NCBI GenBank assembly: GCA_004554585.1
Contig: SFLH01000002.1
Span: 234,855 to 298,854, forward strand
DNA from: Clostridiales bacterium
GTDB lineage: Bacteria; Bacillota; Clostridia; Oscillospirales; Oscillospiraceae
Reading direction: 5' to 3'
Length of the DNA: 64,000 nt
Position 1 is the first letter of the stretch. Every line of letters begins with the position of its first letter. This document shows, in pieces, positions 1 to 7,500 of the stretch. The notes below the pieces were generated by a model, which saw nothing but the letters and a program-made list of their open reading frames with translations, was not told the origin of the DNA and did no database searches. Both the position numbers and the translations under genes were made by a program.

Positions 1-708
1 CTGGTCCAGGCGGAGCAGGACCTGGACGGCACCCGCATCAAGGTCCCCGACGAGGTCTCCGACGAGGTCTGCGACCTGTGCGGCCGGCAGATGGTGGTCA
101 AGTCCGGCCGGTTCGGCCGCTTTTTGGCCTGCCCGGGCTTCCCGGAGTGTACCTTCACCAAGCCCCTGGTCATTGAGATGCCCGGCAAGTGCCCCAAGTG
201 CGGCAGCCGGCTGCTGAAGAAGACCTCCCGCAACGGCTACACCTACTACGGCTGCGAGCGCAACGGTGACAAACTGGGCCGGGCCTGCGACTTTATGACC
301 TGGGACGTACCCGTGAAGGACAACTGCCCCGAGTGCGGCTGGACCATGTTCAAGAAGTCCGGCCGGGGCTTTAAGAAGCCATTCTGCATCAACGAGTCCT
401 GCCCTGCCTTTGTCCCCGAGGAGAAGCGGGGGGGCTACCGAAAGAAAAAGACCGAGGAGGCCAAGACCGACGCCGCTGCCCCGGAGGAGGCCGCTCCGGC
501 AGAGGAGAAAACCACCGCCAAAAAGACGGCCAAGAAGACCGCTGAGAAGAAGCCGGCGGCGAAAAAGACCACCAAAAAGACCGCCGAGAAAAAGCCGGCG
601 GCTAAGAAAACCACCACCAAAAAGACCGTGGCCAAGAAGACGGCGGAAAAGGAGGCCCCGGCCCCTGAGTCCGTCAGAGAGACCCCTGGGGAGGAAAGCC
701 ATGACTGA
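1..708 (+). CDS. topA: DNA topoisomerase I, C-terminal part (5' end outside window)
   Basis: The reading frame is open from base 1 and ends at TGA 706-708; only the C-terminal 235 residues are present. Three zinc-ribbon modules follow one another: CDLCGRQM with CPGFPEC, then CPKCGSR with CERNGDKLGRAC, then CPECGWT with CINESC. These are the tetra-cysteine fingers of bacterial type IA topoisomerase, which relaxes negative supercoils and binds single-stranded DNA with this region. After about residue 140 the protein is a Lys/Ala/Thr-rich tail of KKTAEKKPA-like repeats, probably disordered and DNA-binding. The stop overlaps the trmFO start by 8 bases, so the two are probably translationally coupled, as in the topA-trmFO pair of Bacillus. 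The catalytic domain lies upstream and cannot be judged here. Confidence 0.93.
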   Translation: MVQAEQDLDGTRIKVPDEVSDEVCDLCGRQMVVKSGRFGRFLACPGFPECTFTKPLVIEMPGKCPKCGSRLLKKTSRNGYTYYGCERNGDKLGRACDFMTWDVPVKDNCPECGWTMFKKSGRGFKKPFCINESCPAFVPEEKRGGYRKKKTEEAKTDAAAPEEAAPAEEKTTAKKTAKKTAEKKPAAKKTTKKTAEKKPAAKKTTTKKTVAKKTAEKEAPAPESVRETPGEESHD

Positions 709-2008
709 GACCGTCACCATCCTTGGGGCAGGCCTGGCCGGGTGCGAGGCCGCCTGGCAGCTGGCCAAGCGGGGCATCCCCGTGGTCCTGTGGGAGATGA
801 AGCCCCAGCGGAAGACCCCCGCCCACCACACAGACCTGTTCGGGGAGCTGGTGTGTTCCAACTCCCTGCGCTCGGATCAGCTGGAAAACGCCGTGGGACT
901 GCTGAAAGAGGAGCTGCGGCGGCTGGACTCCCTCATCCTCCGCTGTGCCGACGAGCACAGGGTGGCCGCTGGGGGTGCCCTAGCGGTGGACCGCACGGCC
1001 TTTGCCCAGGCCATCACCGACGCCATCCGCCAGCATCCCAACATCACCGTGAAAGAGGGGGAGGTCACCGAACTGCCCCAAGAGGGCCAGGTGATTGTGG
1101 CCACCGGCCCCCTCACCGCCGATGCCCTGGCCCAAGACATCGCCCAAAAGCTGCCACAGGGGGGACATCTGCACTTTTACGATGCCGCCGCCCCCCTGGT
1201 GACCTTTGAGAGTGTGGACATGGACAGCGCCTGGTTTGCCTCCCGCTACGACAAGGGGACGGCGGACTACATCAACTGCCCCCTGTCCCAGGAGGAGTAC
1301 CTGGCCTTTTGGGACGCCCTTTGCCAGGCCAAAGAGGCCCCCGTCCACGGCTTTGAGGACAAGAACGTCTTTGAGGGCTGCATGCCAGTGGAGGTCATGG
1401 CTCGGCGAGGGGAGCAGACCCTGTGCTATGGCCCCCTCAAACCCCGGGGCCTGCGGGACCCCAAGACCGGCCAGGAGCCCTATGCGGTGGTCCAGCTGCG
1501 GCGGGACAACGCCGACGGCACCATCTACAACCTGGTGGGCTTTCAAACCCACCTGACCTGGCCCGAGCAGAAGCGGGTCTTTTCCATGATCCCCGCCCTG
1601 AGAAACGCGGAATTCGTCCGCTACGGGGTCATGCACCGCAACACCTATCTGGACTCCCCCCGGCTGCTGGACCGGTACTACCGGGTGCGCACCCAGCCCC
1701 GGCTGGTCTTTGCCGGCCAGATCACCGGCGTGGAGGGGTATGTGGAGTCCACCGCCTCCGGCTGCCTGGCAGCCCTGGAGCTGGCCCGCCGGCTGGAGGG
1801 TAGGCCCCCCATCGACTTTCCTCAGGAGACCGCCATCGGCGCCCTGGCCCTGTATGTGAGCAATGAGACGGTGGAGCACTTCCAGCCCATGAACGTGAAC
1901 TTTGGCATCATGCCCCCTCTGGGCTACCGGGTGAAGGGAAAGCGGAACAAGAACGCCGCCCTGTCCCAGCGCGCCCTGGAGGCCCTGGCGGGGCTGGGAG
2001 AACTGTGA
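701..2008 (+). CDS. trmFO: Methylenetetrahydrofolate-tRNA-(uracil-5-)-methyltransferase TrmFO
   Basis: 435 residues starting at ATG 701, inside the last codons of topA. The N-terminus carries the FAD Rossmann motif GAGLAGCEAAW, followed by the family-typical EMKPQRKTPAHHTD and ELVCSNSLRSDQ, and near the C-terminus ITGVEGYVESTASG. TrmFO uses 5,10-methylenetetrahydrofolate and FADH2 to make ribothymidine at position 54 of tRNA (known for the family). Length matches the usual 435-450 residues. A longer open frame reaches upstream through topA but is an artefact of its lysine-rich tail. plsX starts 19 bases downstream, so topA-trmFO-plsX probably form one transcript. Confidence 0.96.
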   Translation: MTETVTILGAGLAGCEAAWQLAKRGIPVVLWEMKPQRKTPAHHTDLFGELVCSNSLRSDQLENAVGLLKEELRRLDSLILRCADEHRVAAGGALAVDRTAFAQAITDAIRQHPNITVKEGEVTELPQEGQVIVATGPLTADALAQDIAQKLPQGGHLHFYDAAAPLVTFESVDMDSAWFASRYDKGTADYINCPLSQEEYLAFWDALCQAKEAPVHGFEDKNVFEGCMPVEVMARRGEQTLCYGPLKPRGLRDPKTGQEPYAVVQLRRDNADGTIYNLVGFQTHLTWPEQKRVFSMIPALRNAEFVRYGVMHRNTYLDSPRLLDRYYRVRTQPRLVFAGQITGVEGYVESTASGCLAALELARRLEGRPPIDFPQETAIGALALYVSNETVEHFQPMNVNFGIMPPLGYRVKGKRNKNAALSQRALEALAGLGEL

Positions 2009-2027
2009 GAAAGAAGGCGAGAGAGCT

Positions 2028-3056
2028 ATGAAAATTATCGTGGACGCCATGGGTGGCGACAATGCCCCTCTGGCCCCTGTGGAGGGCGCCTTGCGGGCCC
2101 AGAAAGAGTTGGGGGTGGAGATCCTGCTCACCGGCCGGACGGAGGAGATCCTGTCCTGCCTGGACCAGCTGGGCCACAAGACCATCCCCAAAGGGGTGGA
2201 GATTGCCCCGGCCAGCCAGGTTATCCTCATGGAGGACAATCCGGCCCGGGCCTTTAAGGAGAAACCCGATTCCTCCATGACGGTGGGCCTGAAGCTGCTG
2301 AAAGAGGGGAGTGGGGACGCCTTTGTCTCCGCCGGTTCCACCGGCGCTCTGCTCTCCGCTGCCACCCTGATCGTCAAGCGCATCCGGGGTATCCGGCGGG
2401 CCGCCCTGGCCCCGGTGGTGCCCAATGCCGGGGGGAACATGGTCCTCATCGACTGTGGCGCCACTGCCGAGTGTACTCCGGAGTACTTACTGCAGTTTGC
2501 CTACATGGGCTCCTACTACGCCCAGCGCTTCCTGGGCATTGCCAACCCCCGGGTGGCGCTGCTGAACATCGGCGCCGAGCCCAGCAAGGGTATGGACCTG
2601 CAAAAGCAGACCCACGCTCTGCTCACCCAGGCCCATGAGGCCGGGCGGCTGAACTTTGTGGGCAACATCGAGGGCCGGGAGGCAATGAGCCAGGGGGTGG
2701 ACGTGCTGGTCACCGACGGCTTTACCGGCAACATCTTTCTCAAAACCGTGGAGGGCGCGGCCATCCTCTTCAGCGGTGCGCTGAAGCAGATGCTCCTGGG
2801 CAGCACCAAGACCAAGCTGGCCGCCCTGATGCTCAAGGACGGCATCGGGCAGTTCAAAAAGCGCTTTGACGCCAACGAGGTGGGGGGCACCGCCATGCTG
2901 GGCATTTCCCAGCCGGTGGTCAAGGCCCACGGCTCCTCTAACGGCTACGCCTTCTTCAATGCCATCCGCCAGGCCAAGGTGGTGGCCGAGACCAAGGTAG
3001 TGGAGGACATTGCGGCCAACGTGGCCCATATGCGCCTGGACCAGAAAGAGGCATGA
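2028..3056 (+). CDS. plsX: Phosphate acyltransferase PlsX
   Basis: 342 residues, the normal length for PlsX, beginning MKIIVDAMGGDNAP, the diagnostic N-terminus. Other family stretches are SAGSTGALL near residue 100 and VTDGFTGNIFLKT near residue 230. The enzyme converts acyl-ACP to acyl-phosphate for PlsY, the first step of phosphatidic acid synthesis at the membrane. It lies 19 bases after trmFO and is followed by acpP behind its own promoter, the common plsX-acpP-rnc arrangement without fabD/fabG. Confidence 0.97.
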   Translation: MKIIVDAMGGDNAPLAPVEGALRAQKELGVEILLTGRTEEILSCLDQLGHKTIPKGVEIAPASQVILMEDNPARAFKEKPDSSMTVGLKLLKEGSGDAFVSAGSTGALLSAATLIVKRIRGIRRAALAPVVPNAGGNMVLIDCGATAECTPEYLLQFAYMGSYYAQRFLGIANPRVALLNIGAEPSKGMDLQKQTHALLTQAHEAGRLNFVGNIEGREAMSQGVDVLVTDGFTGNIFLKTVEGAAILFSGALKQMLLGSTKTKLAALMLKDGIGQFKKRFDANEVGGTAMLGISQPVVKAHGSSNGYAFFNAIRQAKVVAETKVVEDIAANVAHMRLDQKEA

Positions 3057-3072
3057 TTTTTCTATTTTGGTA

Positions 3073-3101
3073 TTGACAGAAGCTAAAATAGTCCCTATAT
3101 T
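3073..3101 (+). promoter_or_regulatory. Sigma-A promoter for acpP
   Basis: TTGACA (3073-3078), a 17 base spacer and TATATT (3096-3101) lie in the 95 base AT-rich gap after plsX, about 50 bases before the acpP start. It would let acyl carrier protein be made at higher levels than plsX. No recognisable FapR operator was seen. Confidence 0.8.
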
Positions 3102-3151
3102 AATGTACAGCATAAACGCGAGAACCGAATTCCTAAAAGGAGCAATTGGAA

Positions 3152-3388
3152 ATGATTTTAGAGAAATTGCAGAGCTTGATTGCGGATCAGTTGGGCGTCG
3201 ATGGGTCCGGCATTACGATGGACACCAACTTTGAGGAAGATCTGGGCGTGGATTCTCTGGATATCGTGGAGTTGTCCTTGGCCCTGGAAGAGGAATTTGA
3301 CATCGGCGAGATGAGCGAGGAGGACCTGGCGTCCATCAAGACCGTGGGAGATCTGGTCCGGTATCTGCAGAAGCAGCTGGACATGTGA
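3152..3388 (+). CDS. acpP: Acyl carrier protein
   Basis: 78 residues, acidic, with the 4'-phosphopantetheine attachment motif GVDSLDIVEL; the serine carries the prosthetic group that holds growing fatty acyl chains. An in-frame TTG exists at 3146 but lies only 3 bases after AAAAGGAG, whereas ATG 3152 has an optimal 9 base gap, so 3152 is chosen. It sits between plsX and rnc, has its own promoter, and uses more AT-rich codons than its neighbours, as is common for highly expressed acpP. Confidence 0.96.
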   Translation: MILEKLQSLIADQLGVDGSGITMDTNFEEDLGVDSLDIVELSLALEEEFDIGEMSEEDLASIKTVGDLVRYLQKQLDM

Positions 3389-3544
3389 GGAACGGGACTT
3401 CGGTCCTGTTGGCTGCCCCTGTGGGGGAGAGAGGCGTGGCCTCTTCTCCCCGGCTCCGGGCGGCGTCTGCGGCCGTCCTGGTGTGCATTGCGTGACACCC
3501 CCCGTCCAGTGGCCGGGGGGATCGTCGTTTGAGGGGGGAATTGG

Positions 3545-4228
3545 ATGAAGACATTGGAAGAAAAAATCGGGTATTCCTTCCGGGACCGGCAACTGCTGGA
3601 AAATGCCTTGACCCACAGCTCCTATGCCAACGAGCATCGGGGCGGGGGTGTGCCCAGCAATGAGCGGCTGGAATTTTTGGGGGACTCCATCCTGGGGCTG
3701 GTGGTGGCCGACCACCTCTACCGCACCCGGCCCGACCTGCCCGAGGGGGATCTAACCCGCATCCGGGCGGCCCTGGTGTGTGAGAACAGCCTGGTGGAAG
3801 TGGCCCGGAGCCTGGACTTGGGGAATTACCTGAAACTAGGCAAAGGGGAAGACCACGGCGGCGGCCGGGCCCGGCCCTCCATCCAGGCCGACGCGGTGGA
3901 GGCCATGCTGGCCGCTGTCTATCTGGACGGAGGTATCGGCCAGGCAAGAAAGCTCATCCACCGGCTGGTTCTCAACCGGGAAGAAGAGCGCACCGCCGCC
4001 GGCCGGGACTATAAAACTGCCCTGCAGGAGCTGGTTCAGCGGGAGAGCGGCCAGGTCCTGTCCTACCACCTGACCGGTGAGAGCGGCCCCGACCACGACA
4101 AGGTCTTTGCCATGGAGGTCCTGCTCAACGGCCAGCCCATCGGCGCTGGCCAGGGCAGGAGCAAGAAGGAAGCCGAGCAGGCGGCAGCCAAGGCCGCTGT
4201 GCTGAAGCTGGAAGGAGGACATACATGA
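3545..4228 (+). CDS. rnc: Ribonuclease III
   Basis: 227 residues. The RNase III signature NERLEFLGDSILGLVVA (about residues 37-53) contains the catalytic acidic residues. The C-terminal third, from YKTALQELVQ to KKEAEQAAAKAAV, is a double-stranded RNA-binding domain. The enzyme cuts double-stranded RNA in rRNA precursors and mRNAs as a homodimer. The start follows a GAGGGGGGA ribosome site. The stop codon overlaps the next ATG (ATGA), indicating translational coupling to the DUF4430 gene; smc and ftsY, frequent rnc neighbours, are absent. Confidence 0.97.
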   Translation: MKTLEEKIGYSFRDRQLLENALTHSSYANEHRGGGVPSNERLEFLGDSILGLVVADHLYRTRPDLPEGDLTRIRAALVCENSLVEVARSLDLGNYLKLGKGEDHGGGRARPSIQADAVEAMLAAVYLDGGIGQARKLIHRLVLNREEERTAAGRDYKTALQELVQRESGQVLSYHLTGESGPDHDKVFAMEVLLNGQPIGAGQGRSKKEAEQAAAKAAVLKLEGGHT

Positions 4229-4710
4229 GCAAGCGCACACGCAATATCATCCTGGCGGTGGTCATTCTGGTGATCCTGGTGGCCATTCCCTTTTGGCCCA
4301 CCCTGCGCCAGGCATTCTCCAGCCAGGAGGAAGATACCCAGCAAGCCAGCGGAATCTCCTGCACGGTGACTGTGGTCTGCCAGGACCAGACCCTGCTGCC
4401 CACCCTTCAGGAGGAGGGCATCTCGGTGGAGGAGGACGGCACCCTTTTCTCCGCGTCCGTCTCTGTCGCGGAGGGCGCCACCATTCTGGACGCCCTGGAG
4501 GATGCCGCCCGGCAGGCCAATGCCGCGGTGGTGACCGAGGGCTCGCCGGCCTACGTGACCACCATCGGCGGGCTGGCTGCCGGTGCCCACGGGGATATGT
4601 CCGGCTGGACGTATACCGTGGATGGAGAAATGATTATGGAAAGCTGCGATGTGCAGACGGTCCAGGAGGGGGACGAGATCCTCTGGGCCTATGTGACCAG
4701 CTGGGAGTAA
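4225..4710 (+). CDS. Membrane-anchored DUF4430 domain protein
   Basis: 161 residues. Residues 8-25 form a hydrophobic helix (IILAVVILVILVAIPFW) acting as signal anchor; the rest is predicted extracellular. Residues 50-160 match the DUF4430 / transcobalamin C-terminal-like fold, with GATILDALEDAARQ and the closing GWTYTVDGE and EGDEILWAYVTSWE. Proteins with this domain often bind small ligands or act as surface modules in Firmicutes; no ligand can be named here. It overlaps rnc by 4 bases and ends just before a strong terminator, so it is the last gene of the operon. Confidence 0.82.
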   Translation: MSKRTRNIILAVVILVILVAIPFWPTLRQAFSSQEEDTQQASGISCTVTVVCQDQTLLPTLQEEGISVEEDGTLFSASVSVAEGATILDALEDAARQANAAVVTEGSPAYVTTIGGLAAGAHGDMSGWTYTVDGEMIMESCDVQTVQEGDEILWAYVTSWE

Positions 4711-4722
4711 AAAACTACATGG

Positions 4723-4762
4723 GCCCGGACACGCCGCACCGAGGGGCGTGCCCGGGCTTTTT
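4723..4762 (+). terminator. Rho-independent terminator after the rnc operon
   Basis: GCCCGG-A-CACGCC (4723-4735) pairs with GGCGTG-C-CCGGGC (4745-4757) around a 9 base loop, followed by five T. It closes the acpP-rnc-DUF4430 unit. Confidence 0.88.
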
Positions 4763-4812
4763 CACATCCTCTGCCAGGGGCCTCCTGGCCGGGGGGAGGG
4801 AGGGATTGTGTC

Positions 4813-5529
4813 GTGACTAAGAAAGCAGCGGCCCTGTGCAGGGCCTATCTTTTGCTGGCGGCGGGCCTAATGATTACCGCCTTTGGCATTGGCTTTTCCA
4901 TTCAGGGGGGACTGGGTACCTCGCCCATCTCCAGCCTGCCCTATGTAGTCAGTCTCATCACCCCCCTGACCGTGGGCACCGCCACCATCTGTCTGCATGT
5001 GGTCCTTATCCTGCTGCAGATTTTGATTCTGCGCCGGAACTATCAGCCCATCCAGCTCATGCAGCTGCCGGTGGCCCTGGTGTTTGGCTATCTGACCGAC
5101 TTCGGGGTGTGGGCCATTCAGGGCCTGCACGTCGCCACCTATGCCGGGCAGTGGGGCCTGTGCCTGGTGGGCATCCTGCTGGTGGGCATCGGGGTGGCCT
5201 GTGAGGTGGTGGCCGGGGTGGTCACCCTGGCCGGAGAGGGCTTCGTGTTGGCGGTGTGCCAGGTCACAGGCCTGCCCTTCGGCAACCTGAAGGTGACCTT
5301 TGACGTGACCTTGGTGGCCACTGCCAGCCTGCTCTCCCTGCTCTTCCTCCATCAGCTGGAAGGGGTCCGGGAGGGAACCGTGGCTGCGGCCATTCTGGTG
5401 GGGATGATCGCCAAGCGGGTTCAGCCTGTCCTCCAGCGGCGGCTTGGCCGGTGGCTCTCTTCCCAAAAGGAGGCGAAAGAGGGAGACCCTTCTGCCTCAA
5501 TTTCACAAAAAAGAGAAAAAAGGACTTGA
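4813..5529 (+). CDS. YczE/YitT-type integral membrane protein
   Basis: 238 residues starting at GTG 4813 behind a purine-rich GGGGGGAGGGAGGG site. Five to six hydrophobic helices fill the protein. The N-terminal block GFSIQGGLGTSPISSLPYV is characteristic of the YczE/YyaS/YitT membrane family (BCR, DUF6198 group), whose transport or signalling role is not established. The C-terminal 25 residues are charged and rich in Lys and Glu. It is transcribed alone: a terminator precedes it and the trpB promoter begins inside its stop codon. Confidence 0.8.
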   Translation: MTKKAAALCRAYLLLAAGLMITAFGIGFSIQGGLGTSPISSLPYVVSLITPLTVGTATICLHVVLILLQILILRRNYQPIQLMQLPVALVFGYLTDFGVWAIQGLHVATYAGQWGLCLVGILLVGIGVACEVVAGVVTLAGEGFVLAVCQVTGLPFGNLKVTFDVTLVATASLLSLLFLHQLEGVREGTVAAAILVGMIAKRVQPVLQRRLGRWLSSQKEAKEGDPSASISQKREKRT

Positions 5530-5554
5530 CAAGGGGGAGAACCGGTGCTATACT
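5526..5554 (+). promoter_or_regulatory. Promoter of the T-box/trpB transcript
   Basis: Consensus TTGACA (5526-5531), 17 bases, TATACT (5549-5554). The -35 overlaps the TGA stop of the preceding gene. The leader starts near 5561. Confidence 0.88.
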
Positions 5555-5561
5555 CCCCCCA

Positions 5562-5846
5562 TAAACCGAAGAACGGGAAGAGTACATTGGACCTTGCCTT
5601 TCCCAGCGAGCCGCGGAGGGTGAAAGCGCGGCAAAGTGCAACCCAGTGGAATGGTCCCGGGAGGGCGAACCAAATCAGGCTGCGGCCTGTAGTAGGGGAG
5701 ACGGGCAGGAGCACGCCGTTACCACGTGCCGGCACTTGTTGGAGTGCGCTGAGTGGGCGCGAAAGGCGCCAAGCCGGGTGGCACCGCAGAAGCAGCAGCT
5801 TCTGTCCCTGCAAACAATGCAAGGGACAGGAGCGTTTTTGTTTTTG
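5562..5846 (+). promoter_or_regulatory. T-box leader, probably tryptophan-specific
   Basis: About 285 bases upstream of trpB hold the marks of a tRNA-sensing T-box: an AGCGAGCC...GGTGAAAGC stem I distal element (about 5607-5635), the T-box sequence GGGTGGCACCGC (5776-5787), and a terminator GTCCCTGCA/TGCAAGGGAC (5804-5827) followed by a T-rich run (5835-5846). The candidate specifier is TGG (Trp) at 5652-5654 in GAATGG; a second TGG lies at 5647. The mechanism is known for the class: uncharged tRNA pairs with the specifier and with the T-box bulge and prevents termination. The Trp assignment also rests on the downstream gene. Confidence 0.9.
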
Positions 5847-5877
5847 TCCCGGAAAACACAGAAAGGAGCCTATTACC

Positions 5878-7254
5878 ATGGCAGCAATGAAAGAGATTCC
5901 TTATAAGATCTATCTGGAAGAGAACGAGATGCCCCAGGCATGGTATAACGTGCGGGCAGACATGAAGAACAAGCCCGCCCCCCTGCTCAACCCCGCCACC
6001 ATGCAGCCCATGACTGCCGAAGAGCTGGGCGGCGTGTTCTGCAAGGAACTGGTGGCACAGGAGCTGGACAACGACAACGCCTACATCCCCATCCCCAAGG
6101 AGATCCGGGACTTTTATAAGATGTACCGTCCCTCTCCCCTGGTCCGGGCTTACTGCCTGGAGGAAAAACTCCAGACTCCCGCCAAGATCTACTATAAGTT
6201 CGAGGGCAACAACACCTCGGGCTCTCACAAGCTCAACTCCGCCATCGCCCAGGCCTACTATGCCAAGAACCAGGGCCTGAAGGGGGTCACCACCGAGACC
6301 GGTGCCGGTCAGTGGGGCACTGCCCTGTCCATGGCTTGCGCCTACCTGGGCCTGGACTGCCAGGTGTACATGGTCAAGGTCAGCTATGAACAGAAGCCCT
6401 TCCGCCGGGAGGTTATGCGCACCTACGGCGCTTCCGTGACTGCCTCTCCCTCCGAGACCACTGCCGTGGGCCGGAAGATTCTGGAGGCCCACCCGGGCAC
6501 CAGCGGTTCCCTGGGCTGTGCCATCTCCGAGGCCGTGGAGGCTGCCACCAACCAGGAGGGTTACCGCTATGTGCTCGGCTCGGTCCTCAACCAGGTGCTG
6601 CTCCACCAGAGCATCATTGGTCTGGAGACCAAGGCGGCCATGGACAAGTACGGCATCCAGGCCGACATCATCATCGGCTGCGCCGGCGGTGGCTCCAACG
6701 TGGGCGGCCTGATCTCCCCCTTCGTGGGCCAGATGCTCCGGGGCGAGGCCGACTACCGCATCATCGCTGTGGAGCCCGCCTCCTGCCCCAGCCTCACCCG
6801 GGGCAAGTTCGCCTATGACTTCTGCGACACGGGCATGGTCTGCCCCCTGGCCAAGATGTACACCCTGGGCTCCGGCTTCATCCCCTCGGCCAACCACGCC
6901 GGCGGCCTGCGCTACCACGGCATGAGTCCTGTGGTCAGCCAGCTCTATCACGACGGCCTGATCGAGGCCACCAGCGTGGAGCAGACCAAGGTCTTTGAGG
7001 CTGCCACCTACTTTGCCCGGGTGGAGGGCATCCTGCCCGCTCCCGAGTCCAGCCACGCCATCCGGGTGGCCATTGATGAGGCCCTCAAGTGCAAGGAGAC
7101 CGGGGAGGAGAAGACCATTGTCTTCGGCCTGACCGGCACCGGCTACTTCGACATGGTGGCCTATGAGAAGTTCAACAACGGCACCATGAGCGACTACATC
7201 CCCACCGACGACGACCTGGCTCAGGGCTTCGCCGGCCTGCCCAAGGTGGACTGA
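5878..7254 (+). CDS. trpB: Tryptophan synthase beta chain, TrpB2 type
   Basis: 458 residues from ATG 5878 behind AAAGGAG. The PLP lysine lies in SGSHKLNSA (about K118), and the phosphate-binding glycine loop is GCAGGGSNVGG. The long N-terminus with LLNPATMQPMTAEELGG and the RPSPLVRA segment are typical of TrpB2 (TIGR01415), not of canonical TrpB1 of about 400 residues. TrpB2 makes tryptophan from indole and serine (O-phosphoserine in some archaea) and usually acts without TrpA. No trpA or other trp gene is adjacent, so an indole-salvage role is inferred. A Trp T-box and a strong downstream terminator make it a single-gene unit. Confidence 0.93.
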   Translation: MAAMKEIPYKIYLEENEMPQAWYNVRADMKNKPAPLLNPATMQPMTAEELGGVFCKELVAQELDNDNAYIPIPKEIRDFYKMYRPSPLVRAYCLEEKLQTPAKIYYKFEGNNTSGSHKLNSAIAQAYYAKNQGLKGVTTETGAGQWGTALSMACAYLGLDCQVYMVKVSYEQKPFRREVMRTYGASVTASPSETTAVGRKILEAHPGTSGSLGCAISEAVEAATNQEGYRYVLGSVLNQVLLHQSIIGLETKAAMDKYGIQADIIIGCAGGGSNVGGLISPFVGQMLRGEADYRIIAVEPASCPSLTRGKFAYDFCDTGMVCPLAKMYTLGSGFIPSANHAGGLRYHGMSPVVSQLYHDGLIEATSVEQTKVFEAATYFARVEGILPAPESSHAIRVAIDEALKCKETGEEKTIVFGLTGTGYFDMVAYEKFNNGTMSDYIPTDDDLAQGFAGLPKVD

Positions 7255-7291
7255 TCCACACCCCATAGGGGGAATACCTCCGAACATCCCC

Positions 7292-7335
7292 AAACGCCGC
7301 CCCAGCCGCCTTTGGCGGCCCGGGCGGCGTTTTTT
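7292..7335 (+). terminator. Terminator of trpB
   Basis: AAACGCCGCCC (from 7292) pairs with GGGCGGCGTTT, with an inner GCCGCC/GGCGGC stem around TTT, followed by six T. Confidence 0.9.
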
Positions 7336-7423
7336 GCGTCAAATGAAGCGATGGGAGGAAGCCCTCCGCCTGCTGGTCGGATGGGCCCTTCTGTTAGACT
7401 GCATCGCCCGAGGATGGGGAGGA

Positions 7424-7463
7424 AAAAAACAGGCAGGCACCGGAACGGTGCCTGCCTGTTTTA
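7424..7463 (-). terminator. Bidirectional terminator after the EF-G-like gene
   Basis: A perfect 14 bp stem, ACAGGCAGGCACCG (7429-7442) with CGGTGCCTGCCTGT (7446-7459), has seven T on the minus strand side and TTTTAT on the plus side. Its main role is to end the minus-strand gene. Confidence 0.88.
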
Positions 7464-7500
7464 TGTCAGGTTGGGGTTCTCCCAGAGGGAGGGAAGGGGC

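Noticed and set aside
410..700. Arg/Pro-rich N-terminal extension of trmFO in frame
   Set aside because: It is the topA lysine-rich tail read in another frame; TrmFO begins with MTETVTILGAGLAG at 701.
3389..3415. Hairpin AACGGGAC-TTCG-GTCCTGTT after acpP as a terminator
   Set aside because: No T-run follows and rnc lies downstream without its own promoter; probably an mRNA structure only.
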